This document shows positions 8,231-17,900 of a DNA stretch of 64,000 bases, in pieces. The stretch's first letter is position 1; each line of letters opens with the position of its first letter. The translations under genes and the position numbers were made by a program. Origin of the DNA: Vibrio penaeicida (GTDB taxonomy: Bacteria; Pseudomonadota; Gammaproteobacteria; Enterobacterales; Vibrionaceae); assembly GCF_002933855.1 (NCBI RefSeq), contig NZ_BFAQ01000027.1:23259-87258 (forward strand), given 5' to 3'. The notes under the pieces were generated by a model that had not been told where the DNA came from, made no database searches, and worked only from the letters and a program-made list of their open reading frames with translations.

Positions 8231-10150
8231 TCATTTAACCGCTTCAGCCATTGCGTGTTGGAACATTAGGCTGGTGGTACAAAACTCATCGCTATGGTTG
8301 TGACCAGGAAGCATAGCCAACGTTCTCATGACACGCTGGTTGGTTGCACTAAGCGCCAAGCCAGAATTGCTGTTTTCAATAATGGCAGGCACACCTCGAT
8401 ATACCGTCGCTTCCACACCAATTTCATGTATGTTTTTCGGGTTCACCTTATAAGGGCTACTGTCTAATATAGTGAAATCTGCGTATTTCCCTGGTTCAAT
8501 CGTTCCAATTTGGTTTTCCAACCTTGCGGTATAAGCAGCATCAATTGTTATAGCCCTCATGGCTTCATCCACTGTGATTTTTTCCTGCGGTCCCATCACT
8601 GTTGAGCCAGATAACCCAATGCGATTCACGGCTGCCCAAACTAAATACAAAGGCTGAGCAGGTGCCATCGGAGCATCGGAATGTAAAGAAAGCACGCCTC
8701 CGGCATCAATGAATGAACGCCCCCGCGACATCACTTCGGCCCTTTCCTGCCCAACACCAAACTCACTATAAAGCTCGGCTAAAACGTGTGTATAGAAAGG
8801 GTTTACGCTGAAATTTGCCCCAGACTCGACAGCTCTTGGAATGTCGTTTTTGTCGGTAATACCCAAATGATGAAAGCTTGTGCGGTGATCATCGCGTTGA
8901 TGTTCCGAGTTAAGCTTTTCAACCACCTCGATTGCGCTCTCAAAGCCCAAGTCTCCATTGGCATGAATCACCACCGTGTAATCATCTTCCCAGTAAGGGC
9001 GCATGCTGTCTTCTAGTTCTTCTGGAGTTTGCAACCATTCACCGTGGTGCCCATCGGTGTAACCGTCTTTAAGTTGCATTAATTGGCTGTACATCGCACC
9101 ATCTGAGAACAGTTTTACAAACTTAGGTAGCCAGCGAATTTGGTCTGTTTCTTCGAAGATCTGAGTTTGTCCTTCAGCAATCGCTTTGCCTTTCTCTGCA
9201 TTGTAGCCGCCCATTGAGTAAGTAAAATTACCCGCAGGCATCAACCAATAATCCATCGGGAAATCGTCGTTCAATAAGACATCCACCATCTGTTGATATA
9301 CGTCTTGCGTTATCACTACTCCCGGGTCGATGGCAGTTGTAATACCGCCAGAATGAACATAATCACGCGTGCGCTCCAAACCCGTCGCAAATACGCCTTC
9401 CTCCATCAAGTAGCTAAGTACATCACTCAGAATGATCTTTCCACCATTCTCGTAAGCGTGTCCTTTCTCCCAGTTTAATTGATCGTACGCTGCACCTTCG
9501 CCTGTCCAGTCCGCTTCAGACCAACCCAACATTCTTTTAGCTGCGTCGTTGAAATAAAGCTCATGAAAGCTTCTGTGCCATACAATTATCGGTCTATCAG
9601 CAGAAATGCTGTTCAAAAGATCTTTGCTCATTTCCTGACCATGGAAATATTGGTGGTAGCCCCATGTAATTAAGGTTTCCCCTTCTGGTAAGCTTGCTTC
9701 TAGTTCAACCAATCGTTCATTATAAGCTTTTGCACCTTGAACACCCTTCACGTCTCCCCATGGCAGTTGCCAATCGGCTGGTGTGATGAACTCTGTGCCA
9801 AGCAAGATACCACTCAACCAAAGATGGATATGAGGTTCAACAAAGCCAGGGGTCATGACTTTGTCGGCAAAGTCGTAGTTGATGGAAAAGTCTGGGTGCG
9901 CTTGGTATTTGTTCACCAAGTTTTGCTTAAGATCCACATCTAGAATCTTGCCGTCTTGCACCGCAACCGCGTTGCTGCCTTTCGGAGTGTTGTCTGCCAA
10001 TGTAATCAGATCGTTCGACACGTATACAGTGATCGCGCTGCCCAAATTCAGGTCATTTTTTGCGTGCGCCTTATCTTGCTCTTTATAAGTACAGCCTAGT
10101 ACGGTCATTAAGCTGATGGCTATTGCTGAATATTTCATTGTCTTGTTCAT
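8231..10150 (-). CDS. Lipoprotein amidohydrolase, YtcJ-like (amidohydrolase family 3)
   Basis: A 639-residue metal-dependent hydrolase with an N-terminal lipoprotein signal: MKYSAIAISLMTVLGC ends in a lipobox with Cys20 as the lipidated residue, so the enzyme is exported and membrane-anchored. The metal-binding motif TPGFVEPHIHLW (about residues 100-111) is the HxH of amidohydrolases. Further sites are VIHANGDLGFESAIEVVEKL, which resembles the YtcJ His-A-x-GD segment, HHLGITD, and LSLHSDAPMAPAQPL near the C-terminal third, with the conserved Asp. A typical closing segment is LENQIGTIEPGKYADFTILD. AGGTG precedes the ATG. A LysR gene is divergent 161 bp away and is its likely regulator. Substrate unknown. 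Confidence 0.85.
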   Translation of the reverse strand: MNKTMKYSAIAISLMTVLGCTYKEQDKAHAKNDLNLGSAITVYVSNDLITLADNTPKGSNAVAVQDGKILDVDLKQNLVNKYQAHPDFSINYDFADKVMTPGFVEPHIHLWLSGILLGTEFITPADWQLPWGDVKGVQGAKAYNERLVELEASLPEGETLITWGYHQYFHGQEMSKDLLNSISADRPIIVWHRSFHELYFNDAAKRMLGWSEADWTGEGAAYDQLNWEKGHAYENGGKIILSDVLSYLMEEGVFATGLERTRDYVHSGGITTAIDPGVVITQDVYQQMVDVLLNDDFPMDYWLMPAGNFTYSMGGYNAEKGKAIAEGQTQIFEETDQIRWLPKFVKLFSDGAMYSQLMQLKDGYTDGHHGEWLQTPEELEDSMRPYWEDDYTVVIHANGDLGFESAIEVVEKLNSEHQRDDHRTSFHHLGITDKNDIPRAVESGANFSVNPFYTHVLAELYSEFGVGQERAEVMSRGRSFIDAGGVLSLHSDAPMAPAQPLYLVWAAVNRIGLSGSTVMGPQEKITVDEAMRAITIDAAYTARLENQIGTIEPGKYADFTILDSSPYKVNPKNIHEIGVEATVYRGVPAIIENSNSGLALSATNQRVMRTLAMLPGHNHSDEFCTTSLMFQHAMAEAVK

Positions 10151-10310
10151 TTGGACACCTGCTTATCAGAAATTTTATATGCTTTAAAACACATATTGAG
10201 AACTGTGTCCCGTCTTAAACAATCCAGAACACTATGGGGACAAAATACCAATGAAATCCCGTTCGAAGTAATGCATTATGAGGGGGTTTATCCAACATAT
10301 TGGGGTTATC

Positions 10311-11201
10311 ATGTTTTCCTATGAACACTTAGCTGCATTTTGCGCCGCAGCAGAAGAAGGCAGTTACAGCCAAGCCGCTCGTAAACTCAAGAAAGACAGA
10401 ACAACCGTGCGTGAACAAATCAAAGCACTGGAAGATGGCTATGCCGTAACTCTGTTCAATATCGAAGGGAAAAAGGCAGTGATGACGCCACAAGCCGAAG
10501 CATTTTATAAGCAAGCTAAGTTGGTTTTACGCAGCAGCGAAGCGCTGGAATCGCACATGATGAATAGCTACCAGCACCAGTTCACGCACTTTGATATTTA
10601 TCATGATGCGCTGGTTCCTACCACCATGATTGCCCATGTGGAATCCAATTTCACGCAGCACTTTCCCCACATTAAGCTGAATTGGCTTCATCGGAACAGA
10701 GAAGAAATCCTCAATAAAGTGTCCATGGGAACACACCAACTGGCGTTAATGCAATATCGCTTAACCAGTGATATTAAAGTGCCCTACCGCTTTTTGAATT
10801 TGGGGGCAGAAAGCTTCGTCGTCTGTTGTAACCCTAAGCACCCACTTGCCAAATCCAAAGTCGCTTCTCTTGATGAATTGAAGCTCGAAAAGCAATACAT
10901 CACGGAAAACCTTTATGATGCCCTACCCGATATGTTTGGCGTATCGCCAGACCTTCGATTTGTTAGCAATAACGATGTGTTAATTGAACTGCTAAAAAGT
11001 GACGGCTGGTCGATTCTGAGTAAAGCACAAGCACAGCCTTATTTAGAAAGAAATGTGCTCAAGGAAGTTCGGATTGAACAAGCTATCTCGCCGCCAAAAT
11101 CTGGTGTCGCCTTCTACTACCCAATCGCCCTCGAAAAAGAAAAAGAGCTTCTTCACATAAAGGAAGTGATATCACAATACGCAAGGAAGCACTTTATCTA
11201 A
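10311..11201 (+). CDS. LysR family transcriptional regulator
   Basis: A 296-residue LysR-type regulator. The winged HTH at residues 1-60 (MFSYEHLAAFCAAAEEGSYSQAARKLKKDRTTVREQI) departs from the common family text but keeps the S-x-A-A-x-x-L pattern and R-x-x-V-x-x-x-I spacing. Residues 90-290 form the periplasmic-binding-like effector domain. The start at 10311 is preceded by GGGG at good spacing and is chosen over an in-frame ATG at 10278. It is divergent from the amidohydrolase gene across 160 bp, the classical arrangement for a LysR gene and its target. Effector unknown. Confidence 0.85.
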   Translation: MFSYEHLAAFCAAAEEGSYSQAARKLKKDRTTVREQIKALEDGYAVTLFNIEGKKAVMTPQAEAFYKQAKLVLRSSEALESHMMNSYQHQFTHFDIYHDALVPTTMIAHVESNFTQHFPHIKLNWLHRNREEILNKVSMGTHQLALMQYRLTSDIKVPYRFLNLGAESFVVCCNPKHPLAKSKVASLDELKLEKQYITENLYDALPDMFGVSPDLRFVSNNDVLIELLKSDGWSILSKAQAQPYLERNVLKEVRIEQAISPPKSGVAFYYPIALEKEKELLHIKEVISQYARKHFI

Positions 11202-11215
11202 GATGAATATGAATG

Positions 11216-11983
11216 TTAAAAGAACCACTTAACGCCCACTTCGGCTTTCAGTTCGTAGTCTCCTTCTATGCTTATCCCCGTAGGCGTAACGATGTTTGCT
11301 GAAGCGTATTCAAGCTTAGTCATTAACCACTGCGTCCGGTCTGATTTTAGCGGCGCATTGAACATCACATTTAACGCTCTCGATTCCATCTCAACAGTAT
11401 CCCCAGAAACGGTGAAATATTCGGGCCACGCCTGAATAAAGGCGCCGGTATCACCAAAAGGAATCGTGGCAAACAAATTTAGCATGTACCCTTTTGTGGA
11501 TTCGCCAAACACCTTACCAGACGTGTAATTTACATTAGGGAACAACATCACTCCCCCAGTGTATTCCGGGTTAATAGCCCCAATCACTCCGAATGAATAC
11601 AGCGCGGTATCATCCAAACCTTCATTTTTTTGATGAATGATATCAGCCATAAACCCTGCCCGTGGAATCAAGGAATTATCGGTACCAGACACTTGGAAAT
11701 ACTGAGCTCTGGAACCCAAATAATCCGTACCCAGTGAATCCTTCCCTGCTGTGCTTTGGCTGTCGCCAAAATTAGCTTCAAGAAAACCTCCAAACTGAAT
11801 ATTTTCCGTCCAAGCGCCTGTCAGCATGGAAGATAAACGGACATCGGCGTCCGACGTAACAAACACCGCAGCTTGGGTATAAACGCGTGTGAGATCGGCT
11901 GGGTCGATCATCTCGGATTCTTCGGCCACGGCAGCTGAAGAAAAGGTGAGGGCTGTCGCGAAAGCTAACAAAGAATGTCTCAT
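11216..11983 (-). CDS. Exported beta-rich protein, probable outer-membrane protein
   Basis: A 255-residue protein that I do not recognise. It has a clear signal peptide (MRHSLLAFATALTFSSAAVA, cleavage after AVA). The mature part has alternating polar/hydrophobic strands, many Gly, Tyr and Phe, and the sequence ends in KWFF; a C-terminal aromatic is typical of substrates of the outer-membrane assembly machinery. No cysteines are seen. It is convergent with the LysR gene (14-base gap). An outer-membrane beta-barrel is the best reading; a periplasmic beta-sandwich is possible. Confidence 0.6.
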   Translation of the reverse strand: MRHSLLAFATALTFSSAAVAEESEMIDPADLTRVYTQAAVFVTSDADVRLSSMLTGAWTENIQFGGFLEANFGDSQSTAGKDSLGTDYLGSRAQYFQVSGTDNSLIPRAGFMADIIHQKNEGLDDTALYSFGVIGAINPEYTGGVMLFPNVNYTSGKVFGESTKGYMLNLFATIPFGDTGAFIQAWPEYFTVSGDTVEMESRALNVMFNAPLKSDRTQWLMTKLEYASANIVTPTGISIEGDYELKAEVGVKWFF

Positions 11984-12248
11984 ATTAACCCCTAACTAAT
12001 GGCGATTTTTCTGATGATTTAGGACGTCCAAACCCTATGAAAAAGTCGACGAAATCGAATACTCATCAACTTAGCAGGGCTTACTGATGCATTAAATTAC
12101 ATTTTGTTAGGCTAAATCCATCATTAAAAGGCGAAATTGACGTCTGAATGTTAGGTTTTTTCCCTCATAACTGTTTATGCAACAAAGTGAATTTTCGATA
12201 CATTTTTTGTTGCTGGGTGATCACTCTGATTCTGCAAGGGGGCTGGGC

Positions 12249-12446
12249 ATGACGAAATCCACACAAATTCTTATTCTACTGATTACGATTTACGCCACCG
12301 TGGCGCTTTACGGTTTTTATCTTGTTAAAAATCAGCAACCTAAAAGCCCGAACGAAGCTACCAGCGAAGTAATTGCCGAACCAGCTACTCAAGCAGTGGG
12401 TCACATTCGCCAACGGCTGAACATAAAAGCGCAGCCATTTTTGTGA
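12249..12446 (+). CDS. Small single-pass membrane protein
   Basis: A 65-residue protein of unknown function. The ATG at 12249 is preceded by AAGGGGG at ideal spacing, which makes it the likely start over an in-frame ATG at 12177. Residues 6-25 (QILILLITIYATVALYGFYL) are one membrane-spanning segment; the rest is hydrophilic and Pro/Ala-rich with no Cys or recognisable domain. A terminator follows 33 bases after the stop. Nothing in the context suggests a role. Confidence 0.55.
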   Translation: MTKSTQILILLITIYATVALYGFYLVKNQQPKSPNEATSEVIAEPATQAVGHIRQRLNIKAQPFL

Positions 12447-12478
12447 AGGTGTCTTCGATTTAAATTACACCCAATAAA

Positions 12479-12501
12479 AAAGCAGCGTTTCCGCTGCTTT
12501 T
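12479..12501. terminator. Bidirectional terminator
   Basis: AAAGCAGCG and CGCTGCTTT form a 9-bp stem around a 4-base loop, with A's before and T's after, so it serves both the small membrane-protein gene on the plus strand and the DUF2058 gene on the minus strand. Confidence 0.8.
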
Positions 12502-12533
12502 ACTAGGTCGATACGTTGAAAAAGTGTGGGGAA

Positions 12534-13055
12534 TCACCACATCAAATCATCCGGTACGACGAAATCGGCGTACGGATCGTCTTCTGCCGGAATCTCTTCT
12601 TCAGCCGACTTATTCTCAATGATGGATTCTTCATCACGCATTGCGATCTTAGTCGCTACCACGCCAGGAATTACTGCGTACCCATCTTCATAACGTGCCA
12701 CGGCTAAAATGCCTTTTAGCAATTGGTCACGTACAAGTGACTCGACGTACAAAGATTTAATCAGCTTACCGTCTGTAAAGTTATATTTAATGTCACCATC
12801 TTTCAGATCAAGCTTATTCATTTCGATCAACTGCTTAACCTGAGCCCGGATCTCTTTAGATAACTTAAGCTCTTTTTGCTGCTGACTGAGTTCTTTATCT
12901 TTCGCTTGCTGCGCTGCTTTTGTCGCTTCTGCAGCCGCTTTCGCTTCACGTGCTTGCACGCGTGATTTCTTCGAATTCTTTTTCGCTTTTTTCAGCTTCT
13001 TTTCGTTTACCAAGCCAGCTTTCAACATCTGCTCTTGAAGCGTTAATTTAGCCAT
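12534..13055 (-). CDS. DUF2058 (YaiL-like) nucleic-acid-associated protein
   Basis: A 173-residue cytoplasmic protein of the DUF2058 family, related to E. coli YaiL. The N-terminus MAKLTLQEQMLKAGLVNEKK is the family signature, followed by a strongly basic, Ala-rich coiled-coil segment (about residues 20-75) and a C-terminal globular part with YNFTDGKLIKSLYV and VARYEDGYAVIP. The acidic tail EEEIPAEDDPYADF is common in the family. The start is set at the second Met (13055), matching relatives. The molecular function is not established; I know of none proven. Monocistronic. Confidence 0.85.
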   Translation of the reverse strand: MAKLTLQEQMLKAGLVNEKKLKKAKKNSKKSRVQAREAKAAAEATKAAQQAKDKELSQQQKELKLSKEIRAQVKQLIEMNKLDLKDGDIKYNFTDGKLIKSLYVESLVRDQLLKGILAVARYEDGYAVIPGVVATKIAMRDEESIIENKSAEEEIPAEDDPYADFVVPDDLMW

Positions 13056-13195
13056 TTCCAATCCAATCTAATTAAACTGCTGCCAGTTTAACGAAGGCAT
13101 CAGGGGATTTAAACCAAATGTGTTATGGTTTCACGCAAAAATAATCACGAAAAACCATCAGGCTCTAATATCAGGCTATTATCAGGAATGAAATT

Positions 13196-14581
13196 ATGGA
13201 TATCCGTCGACGCAGATTGCTTCAAGCAGGGCTAGCAATCTCTTCTCTGTTTGCGCTTCCTGCATGTACCGTAACTAAAGCAAGCCACAGCAAAAAGAAA
13301 GGTTGGATTTACGAACTCACCGCGGAAGAAACCACGGCCGAATTGGTGAATGGGTTCCAAACCGATGTATTGGGATTCGATGGACGTATTCCTGCCCCTA
13401 CCCTTCGCTGTCGCCAGAACGAACCCGTTACCATCATTTTTACGAACAAACTGAAAGAACCAACGACGATCCATTGGCATGGGCTGCGCATTCCCATCGA
13501 AATGGATGGCGTGCCCTTCTTAAGCCAACCGCCTATTATGCCTGGTGAAACCTTTACCTACACCTTTACACCGCCAGATGCCGGCACATTTTGGTATCAC
13601 CCCCACGTCAACAGTGTGGTTCAGCTTGGTAAAGGATTGGTCGGTGCTATTATTGTTGAAGAAGAAGAGCCTGTTGTATTTGATGAAGAACATACACTGA
13701 TCCTCAAACATTGGCACATAGACAAACAGGGCCAATGGAAAAAGCTGATGATCCCGCGCTACAGCGCTAGAATGGGCACCCCCGGAGAGTGGGGCACCGT
13801 TAATGGTAAACATGAGCCGGTTTATCAGCTGAAAGAAAACGCCACCACTCGACTGCGTATTGCTAACGTAGACAACACGCTCACCTACCCTATTGTGGTT
13901 GAAGGCGCAGACGCTTGGGTGATCGCGATCGATGGCAACCCTATTAAAACCCCCTATAAATTGAAAGCACATAAAATTAGCCCCGGAATGCGGGTGGATT
14001 TAGCAGTACATGCACCGAAACAAGGCGAGCGATTTTACGTTCGATTCTTGAAAGGAAAATTCCCATTTCCACTGTGTGAGTTCGAATCCATTGCTTCTGA
14101 TATTGCAGAAAGCAAACCCTTCCCTAAACTGCCACTCAATCCCGTACCTGAGCTGGACTTAGCCAATGCAACAGAAATCGATTTTGTCTTCGAATGGGAA
14201 GGGGCAATCTCTCCTACCAAGAAAAATGGCAAAGTCGACACTAAATTCTGGCTGATGAACAAACGAGCTTGGGAAGGCATGAGTAAAGACTCGATTCCAG
14301 CGCCACTCGCGACACTAGAATATGGCAAAACTTACATCTTCAACTTGAGAAATGTCACCCAGTATCACCACCCTATTCATCTTCATGGTCATACATTTAC
14401 GGTGTTGGAATTGGACGGAAAAAAACTGGATGAACCTTTCCATACCGACACCGTGTTGCTTGGTAAAAACGGCAAAGCACGCGCTGCATTTGTTGCCGAT
14501 AACCTCGGTCGCTGGATGTATCACTGCCATGTTATCGAGCACATGAAAACGGGGCTCATGGGGTACATAGAGGTAGTGTAA
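13196..14581 (+). CDS. Multicopper oxidase, Tat-exported lipoprotein
   Basis: A 461-residue copper oxidase of the laccase/CueO superfamily. The N-terminus has a twin-arginine signal (RRRRLLQAGLAISSLF) followed by LPAC, a lipobox, so it should be a Tat-dependent lipoprotein. The four copper motifs are present: HWHG (93-96), WYHPHVN (about 133-139), HPIHLHGHTF (about 387-396) and HCHVIEH (443-449). The type-1 copper ligands would be Cys444 and His449; the axial position, Met510 in CueO, is Leu454 here. There is no Met-rich insert as in CueO. Substrates could be cuprous copper, phenols or metals. It is monocistronic with about 140 bp upstream. Confidence 0.92.
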   Translation: MDIRRRRLLQAGLAISSLFALPACTVTKASHSKKKGWIYELTAEETTAELVNGFQTDVLGFDGRIPAPTLRCRQNEPVTIIFTNKLKEPTTIHWHGLRIPIEMDGVPFLSQPPIMPGETFTYTFTPPDAGTFWYHPHVNSVVQLGKGLVGAIIVEEEEPVVFDEEHTLILKHWHIDKQGQWKKLMIPRYSARMGTPGEWGTVNGKHEPVYQLKENATTRLRIANVDNTLTYPIVVEGADAWVIAIDGNPIKTPYKLKAHKISPGMRVDLAVHAPKQGERFYVRFLKGKFPFPLCEFESIASDIAESKPFPKLPLNPVPELDLANATEIDFVFEWEGAISPTKKNGKVDTKFWLMNKRAWEGMSKDSIPAPLATLEYGKTYIFNLRNVTQYHHPIHLHGHTFTVLELDGKKLDEPFHTDTVLLGKNGKARAAFVADNLGRWMYHCHVIEHMKTGLMGYIEVV

Positions 14582-14959
14582 TTCCTACACTGATTTACAT
14601 CCCTTTTGGATTTCAGGTGGTACCAAATTTGTCTCACCCTTTAGACGCCAAACTAGAATCCGAGCCATTCCACACCGTTACCGGAATCAACATCACACGT
14701 TAGTTATAAATACATTAGCAATTTATAACTAACGTGCCTCATTATAAAAACCGAGCAACTTGTATGAGTCGTCTTGCACTGCTCCTTTCATCACCTTAAG
14801 TATGAAGACCATTTGCAAGTTGCCGGATCTTTCTATTGTTCGACTGTGCGAACTCAATTGCGTGAATAAAGCCGTCATAGCGGTGTAAAATCGTTATCGC
14901 CAAAAGAACAGTCGTGGAAAGTAAAACGCAGTTTGCATTTCGATTTATGGAGAAATCAA
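14582..14959. other. Intergenic region upstream of the 1041-aa gene
   Basis: About 380 bases without a gene. The main feature is a perfect 15-bp inverted repeat (separate entry). No clear -35/-10 pair can be assigned; GGAG lies 8 bases before the ATG at 14960. No tRNA, ORF or insertion-sequence end is seen. Confidence 0.5.
14696..14736. repeat. Perfect 15-bp inverted repeat
   Basis: CACGTTAGTTATAAA (14696-14710) and its exact reverse complement (14722-14736) flank an 11-base centre. It lacks a T-run, so it is not a standard terminator. Its position about 225 bp upstream of the 1041-aa gene makes an operator or structured RNA element possible. Confidence 0.7.
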
Positions 14960-17900
14960 ATGGAAACTTTATTTCGATTGGTGCTTAAACGTCCGGCAGT
15001 ATCACAAAGTGAAGACGCCCCAAGCATTGAATTATCACAAGCCACCGATTTTCAAGCCGAATTAGGGCAAGCAGAGGGACAGAATGACTCTCGCAAGGCA
15101 TTAAAAACCGCAGCCACCAAATATGTACAAGGTCAGCGCTTTGTCCATACCCCCAAAAATCATGACATCTATAAACCATGGCAAGCACTCGCGGCTTCTT
15201 TAGATTCGCTAGAGCCCAATGATGCCGTCACCAACCAGCAGGTTTCTAACGCCATCAAAGCAGCGTTTGGTTCTGACCCCAATCAAATTGTCGGTCAAGG
15301 AGGGTATAAGAAGGCGGTAGAGCAACTGCGAGACAGTGTTCTCGCCATCAAATACCTTCCGCAGGAACACAACAAGCCAATCGAAATCTTGTCACAGATG
15401 CTGCGTGATCTTGAACTAATAGCGAAAACAGATGATGACAATGCATTTCCCGGAACCGGTACAGCACTAAGGCGCTACCGAAGACGTTCCTTAAAAATGC
15501 CCACAGACGCTCAATTGAAATCGTCACTTTCTACTGTAGAGGCGCAAAAGCAGAGGGAAAAACTCAGGCAAGAAGCCTTGGAACGTCAGAGAAAACAGGC
15601 AGAGAGTCAATTAAACCTTCACACTCGGCTGAACAACGCCGTTAAAGAACTTTCTGGGTTAGAAGGTCACTCTTTGGTTCATATCCAGCAAGACAATAAA
15701 AAAGGCTTTATGGTTGCTGCGGAATTACGCCCCACGGCCGCCTTCGAGCGAGAAAACAGCTTGGTCAGGGCTTTCACCAAAGGCATTCTTGACCGATCTA
15801 AGATCATCGACGACAACTTAAAAGAAGCAAAAGTAGGTCAGTTTTCTATTGATGTGGGCAGCGAAAGCAAATCCCTTACGTCACTACTAGAAAAAGCCCG
15901 ACACTTTAAAAGCGGAACGCAAGCCTTTACCCCCGTCGATTTAGGAAAGGTAGGTTTTCTTGCTACCCAGCAAGCCGGCACTAAGCTAACCGACAGTACC
16001 CGAAAAATTCTGTCGTCACGTAAACTGGATATAACGAAAGATCCAATCGACGAAATTGTTCAGAAGCTTCAAGAAGAAATCGACATGCTTGCCAGCGACT
16101 TGGATGGTTTGCTCGGCCGCCCCATGAAGAAATCGTTTAAGCGAATGGGTAAAGCGTTGGTTATGACCAAAACGCCAATCGCGACAGCTTGGAACAACAT
16201 TACCATTGGCTTATTAGGTAACTTAGGGAACTGGGTTGCTCCACTGCTCGTGGACACCCGTGTACCGAGAACACACGGCAGCATTGCCCCCGCAGGCATT
16301 GCCGATTTGTTGGTGATTAAGCAGCAACTCAAGGCGTATGAAGGCACCGATATTGCTCACATTGAAAATGTGCTCAAAGGCGAAACCAAAGAAAGGGAAC
16401 ACATAAGGCGTCGGGAAACCGAAGAACTCCTATTCCAAGAAACCGAAATCACAACCAGTGAAGAGCGGGAGTTAGAATCCACCAGTCGTTTCGAAATGAG
16501 CCGAGAAACCAGCGAAACCATTAAGCAAGACTCGTCGCTTAAAGCAGGTTTGAGTGTGTCGGGGAAATACGGACCCGTGGTGGAATTTTCTGCCAGTGCA
16601 GAAGGCTCGATATCTCGAAGTAAACAGGAAGCCACTAAAACCGCGGCCAGTTTCTCGCAAGATGTGACACAACGAAGCGCCAATAAGATAACCGAGCGTG
16701 TATTGGAACGATCTTCATTAAGAGTCACCAATGAAGTCACCGAAACATCGGCACACGGCATTGATAACGTCGACGGCGATGGCCATATCGCTGGCGTATA
16801 CCAATGGGTGAATAAGGTTTATCAAGCGCAAATGTACAATTATGGCATTCGCACCATGTACGATTTTATGGTGCCAGAGCCCGGAGCTTTCCTGATTGAA
16901 ACACTATCCGATGCTCATGCCAGCGCTTTGCACATCGAAAAACCGATGGAATTTAACCTGCGCCCTGATCAAATTACTGAATACAACTACCATTCATGGG
17001 TTCAAGAGTACGGTGCGACCGATGTCAGTGCGCCACCTGAAATTTACATCACCAAATCACTGGACTTTAAAGCCGGTGGTGGCGATGACGACACGCACTA
17101 CAACCACTCTGGCACCATTCAGATAGACGAAGGCTATAAGGCTATTCACGGGGTTGTGGGTAATGTCGTGAATATCTGGGAAGACAATTTTGTTGTTGAT
17201 GTCGTGATTGGTAATCGATCCCATCGATTCGAAAACGGCGATTGGGTTTGGAGCACCAGCCTCAGTGGCGAAAGAGAGAGCATTCCATTTGGCTTGCAAA
17301 CCTGGAAGGTCTCCGACATAGCCGCCATTGTCGAAGTGAAGTGTCAACGAACCGACCGCGCCATGATGAAATGGAGGCTAGACACCCACGCCAAACTGAC
17401 CAACGCCTACAAAGCTCGCCTATCTGAATACGAAGAAAAACTTTCAGCAGCCGAACTGCAAGCCGGTGTCGCCATAGAAGGGAAGAACCCCACGCTCAAT
17501 TTAGAGCTCATGAAAGATGAACTTAAAAAGCATTGCGTGAGTATTCTTACCGAGCAGCACTTCGACTTGTTTAACTCCATCGAGACGGGCGGTGAAGGCT
17601 TCCCCCAAATCAATATATTTGAAAACGAAGCAGAAGGCCCGTACGTTAGGTTCTTTGAGCAAGCATTCGAATGGGAACATGTGACATGGGTGACTTATCC
17701 ATATTTCTGGGGAAGAAAACCTCTATGGGATGAACGTATCGCTTATGAAGATACCGATCCACTTTTCAACCAGTTCCTTAAAGCGGGTTATTGCCGTGTC
17801 TCTGTGCCAATCCGTCCGGGTTTTGAAGGTGCGGTTGACCACTTCATTACCTTTGGTGAATTGTGGGATGGGGGTCCGCTGCCCACCATTTCAAACCCAC

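Noticed and set aside
10206..10242. LysR operator from TGTCCC/GGGACA inverse repeats
   Set aside because: The arms are only 6 bp and 25 bases apart, without the T-N11-A core; too weak to annotate.
14696..14736. Integron attC site or ERIC element
   Set aside because: No GTTRRRY/RYYYAAC core pair in the attC arrangement, no integrase, and no resemblance to the ERIC consensus; it is just a perfect short palindrome.
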